Part shown: positions 61,642-64,000 of the stretch, piece by piece
Layout: every line of letters begins with the position of its first letter
Position numbering within the stretch: position 1 is the first letter of the stretch
Assembly (NCBI GenBank): GCA_910584265.1
Contig: CAJTZE010000004.1
Coordinates: 1-64,000 of the forward strand
DNA: 64,000 nucleotides
From: an uncultured Dorea sp.
GTDB lineage: Bacteria; Bacillota; Clostridia; Lachnospirales; Lachnospiraceae
Direction: 5' to 3'
Translations under genes and position numbers: made by a program
The notes under the pieces: model-generated
Database searches by the model: none
Told to the model about the DNA's origin: nothing
The model's input: the letters and a program-made list of their open reading frames with translations, nothing else

Positions 61642-64000
61642 ATATTTTCACCGCGGATACTTTCAAATAAATTCACCCGGCGCTCCCCACTCAGGCTGTA
61701 TAAAGCAAACCCGGCAAGTACAGCCGCCGACAGAAGAACCGCCGCCGCGCCTCCTGCAATGGGAAGGGGCAGCCTAATATTACCAAAAATCATATCCACA
61801 CTCTTCTGAAGCCCGTAAATCATGAGTCCACATAGAATCCCGGCAAAAAACACTGCTTTTACAAAAATACCGGCACACTCAAAAAGCAGCATTTTTCTCA
61901 TCTGACCGCCTGTCATGCCCGCCGACTGAAGGATCGCAAGCTCCTGTCTCCTTCCGGTAATCCACCCTTTGACCGAATTAAACAGATTCAGCAGACAAAT
62001 AAGGGAAGAGAGTACCACAAAACACCCCAGCAGTATATCCGCAAGCCGGACAAGCGAGCTGGCAAGGGTTTCTATATATGCCATCTTTCCCAGCATCATA
62101 TCCGCATCTTCATTATCACAAAGACGGGTCAGCCTGTCAATGATATCCGTTTCCTTCCCGTTCATTTTAAATCTCAGAAACGGCTTAATTACCGAGTCAT
62201 CCTCTCTGCTGTCTGCGGCTGCCCGGATTCCTTCTGCCGTCTCCTCTCCGATGATCAGCCACAGCTCGCCGCTCATGCCAAAAGAGCTATCCTCCCCCAG
62301 CTGCTCCGGCTTTACAAAGCCTGCAATCGCTATGGGATACTCAATTTTCTGCTCCTTCCCCTCATTGTAAAAGCTCACAGGGATCGAATCTCCTACTCTG
62401 TAATCTGTCAGATTCTCTATATGATAATACCGGTAGCGCTCCGGCTCCATTCCCCATATTGTATACCGGTCTGTAGAAACCGCGCCGTCCTTTATCACAA
62501 TCGCAGACGGCCGGGACGCATCCCGAAGCTCCTCCGCGCCCGCTCCGGCCGCTTCTGCAAATTTTTCCATCGTATCAGAATCCACCTCCAGAAGATTGAC
62601 CACATGGGTGCCCCATGGATACAGCTCCTTAAATTCCTCGTCAGAAAGCTCCTTCCGGTAATTCAGCTGATAAATGTCCTTCATCGCCTCCCAGTATTCC
62701 CTGCCGTACACTTCCTCCGGGACTTCCCCTGCATAGGTTCCGTCCCCCCACAAAACCGTCTTCTCCACACCCGGATCCTGCCGAATCTCCTGTACAACCG
62801 CCTGATAGCTCTGAGTAAGCCCATTTCCAAAGAGCGTATAATCATACTGCTCCCCGGATACAGAAAGCATGCCCCTGTCATCGATTTTCTCATGCATGAT
62901 CTGATGTATTGCGCCAGAGCCAAAGGCTGTTACCACAAGAATCACCATAAAAACGGAAGCGGCCGTAATCATAGCCCTTGTTTTCCTTCTCTGTCTGGCC
63001 AGCGTATTTTTTGCCAGCATCCCCTCCGCGCCCCATCTCCTGAGTGCAGACAGATTCATGGCATAGCCCCGCTTACGTCTCTCCGTATTTCCGCGGATAC
63101 ATTCAATCGGCCCGATCCTGCCGATTTTTCTGGCCGGAAGCCACGCGGCAAGCAGCACGGTCATGGTACTGATCACTATGACCAGCAGAATATTTTCCAC
63201 AGAAACACTGATAGAAACCGGACACTTCTCCACAATCTCTTCCAAACCCATAATCCCGCCGAGAAGCGGCCTTAATCCCTTCATCGCAAGCAATATAATA
63301 CCGATACCGGACAGGATTCCGGCAGGCAGTGCAAAAATCAGCAGATATACCGCTTCAAAATAAATACTGCTCCGCTTCTGTCTCCCTGTTGCCCCGACAG
63401 AGCACAACATTCCCAGATATCTGCTCCGCTCCTGAAAGGACATATGAAATACATTATAAATCAGCAGGATCGAACAGATCATGATCAGTGCTGTAAACAG
63501 TACCGTCATAAACCTGACAATGATATTGATCGTTCCCTCTGAGGAATTTGCAGAAAACACCAACAGATAATTGTTAAAATCAATCTCATGCGTTCCGGCA
63601 ATCTCTCGTAAAATCACCGTATAATCCTCTGGAAGCTTTTCCAGATCCAGAATGATGCTTAAGTTAAAGCTTTCCATTGTTCCAGCTCTTTCTTCCGAAA
63701 GAAATGTCAGAGCCGTATAGCCGGCGGCAGAGCCCTGCTCATATGACGGCGTCTCCATAATGCCGGTAATCTGATAGCGTTCTGTCTCCCCGGTATATTC
63801 CTTATTTTCCCGGAAGCTTGTATTTTCCTCATAAAACGGAAAATCCTCCGGCACCTCTATTGTTTCTCCGCATGTTAATGTAAGCCCTGAAAACGGAAAT
63901 ACGATTTCCTTCGCTTCCTCGTCAATTCCTGTAATGGAACGCCGGAAAAATTCTGCGTCGATCCTGTCCCCGGCTGAAATATCCCCGCCGTCATCCAATG
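61638..64000 (-). CDS. FtsX-domain ABC transporter permease, 5' end outside window
   Basis: At least 786 residues of a large permease: three TM helices near 160-290 with YLGMLCSVGATGRQKRSS (FtsX type), another TM near 345-365, a large extracytoplasmic domain (about 370-650) and three C-terminal TMs with RQELAILQSAGMTGGQMRKM. It ends RVNLFESIRGENI. The N-terminal TM and the ATPase gene should lie beyond 64000. With the kinase-regulator pair downstream it forms a likely cationic-peptide or bacitracin-type detoxification module; this is inference from context. Confidence 0.88.
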   Translation of the reverse strand, partial: LDDGGDISAGDRIDAEFFRRSITGIDEEAKEIVFPFSGLTLTCGETIEVPEDFPFYEENTSFRENKEYTGETERYQITGIMETPSYEQGSAAGYTALTFLSEERAGTMESFNLSIILDLEKLPEDYTVILREIAGTHEIDFNNYLLVFSANSSEGTINIIVRFMTVLFTALIMICSILLIYNVFHMSFQERSRYLGMLCSVGATGRQKRSSIYFEAVYLLIFALPAGILSGIGIILLAMKGLRPLLGGIMGLEEIVEKCPVSISVSVENILLVIVISTMTVLLAAWLPARKIGRIGPIECIRGNTERRKRGYAMNLSALRRWGAEGMLAKNTLARQRRKTRAMITAASVFMVILVVTAFGSGAIHQIMHEKIDDRGMLSVSGEQYDYTLFGNGLTQSYQAVVQEIRQDPGVEKTVLWGDGTYAGEVPEEVYGREYWEAMKDIYQLNYRKELSDEEFKELYPWGTHVVNLLEVDSDTMEKFAEAAGAGAEELRDASRPSAIVIKDGAVSTDRYTIWGMEPERYRYYHIENLTDYRVGDSIPVSFYNEGKEQKIEYPIAIAGFVKPEQLGEDSSFGMSGELWLIIGEETAEGIRAAADSREDDSVIKPFLRFKMNGKETDIIDRLTRLCDNEDADMMLGKMAYIETLASSLVRLADILLGCFVVLSSLICLLNLFNSVKGWITGRRQELAILQSAGMTGGQMRKMLLFECAGIFVKAVFFAGILCGLMIYGLQKSVDMIFGNIRLPLPIAGGAAAVLLSAAVLAGFALYSLSGERRVNLFESIRGENI

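Noticed and set aside
1..64000. CRISPR arrays, tRNA or rRNA genes, phage or conjugation genes
   Set aside because: I saw no regularly spaced repeats, cloverleaf-like sequences, rRNA segments, integrases, relaxases or structural phage genes.

Overview
The window looks like a chromosomal segment from an anaerobic, probably spore-forming Firmicute of the Lachnospiraceae (Clostridium cluster XIVa; Dorea, Blautia or Clostridium scindens-like). The grounds are mid-range GC, strong Shine-Dalgarno sites, T-box leaders, a CIRCE/HrcA site, Csp-like subtilase, DUF5721 and DUF3784 proteins, an AspRS-GatCAB operon and a four-subunit 2-oxoacid:ferredoxin oxidoreductase. The genus is inference. No rRNA, tRNA, CRISPR array, integrase or transposase gene was seen.

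Layout. 0-8.2 kb is housekeeping: a broken ogt, upp, a D-2-hydroxyacid dehydrogenase, a divergent lspA, a Csp-like protease, a ClpX-family ATPase and ligA. 8.2-13 kb is a decaying accessory stretch of small acetyltransferase, kinase and monooxygenase genes, many truncated or frameshifted, with two copies of an ~80-bp direct repeat. 13-18.3 kb carries a two-component system with a membrane-anchored partner, rluF, a DUF5721 gene and a 4-hydroxybutyrate dehydrogenase-like gene. 18.7-25.2 kb has htpG with promoter and CIRCE, and a MacB/FtsX-type exporter with a long coiled coil. 25.3-32 kb holds a PurF paralogue without its catalytic cysteine and a T-box-controlled aspS-gatC-gatA-gatB operon for Asn-tRNA (and possibly Gln-tRNA) formation.

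32.2-38.1 kb is a sensor/ABC-transporter cassette with two -1 frame breaks, followed by two XRE regulators. 38.3-42.5 kb has an arginase-family enzyme, a CapA-like protein and a ClC antiporter. 42.7-46.6 kb is galKT with a divergent AraC regulator. 46.8-49.3 kb is a complete CbiM-Q-O metal transporter. It is followed by a 166-bp MITE-like palindromic element and a decayed nuclease gene. 50.4-53.8 kb is a porC-D-A-B operon behind a T-box, which ties a ferredoxin-dependent 2-oxoacid oxidoreductase to the charging of one tRNA. 53.9-64 kb has an orphaned GHKL sensor kinase with a remnant of its LytTR partner, a MarR/MATE pair, an asparaginase, a hicAB toxin-antitoxin module whose hicA is only 59 codons, and a BceRS-like two-component system beside an FtsX permease that runs off the window.

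The observations most worth following are the T-box on the oxidoreductase operon, the response regulator split exactly at an A_AAA_AAG slippery heptamer, the PurF paralogue lacking Cys1, and the 48-bp gap between clpX and the protease gene, which is nothing but a terminator-like hairpin containing the protease ribosome-binding site. The frame breaks could also be sequencing errors; raw reads or related genomes would decide.
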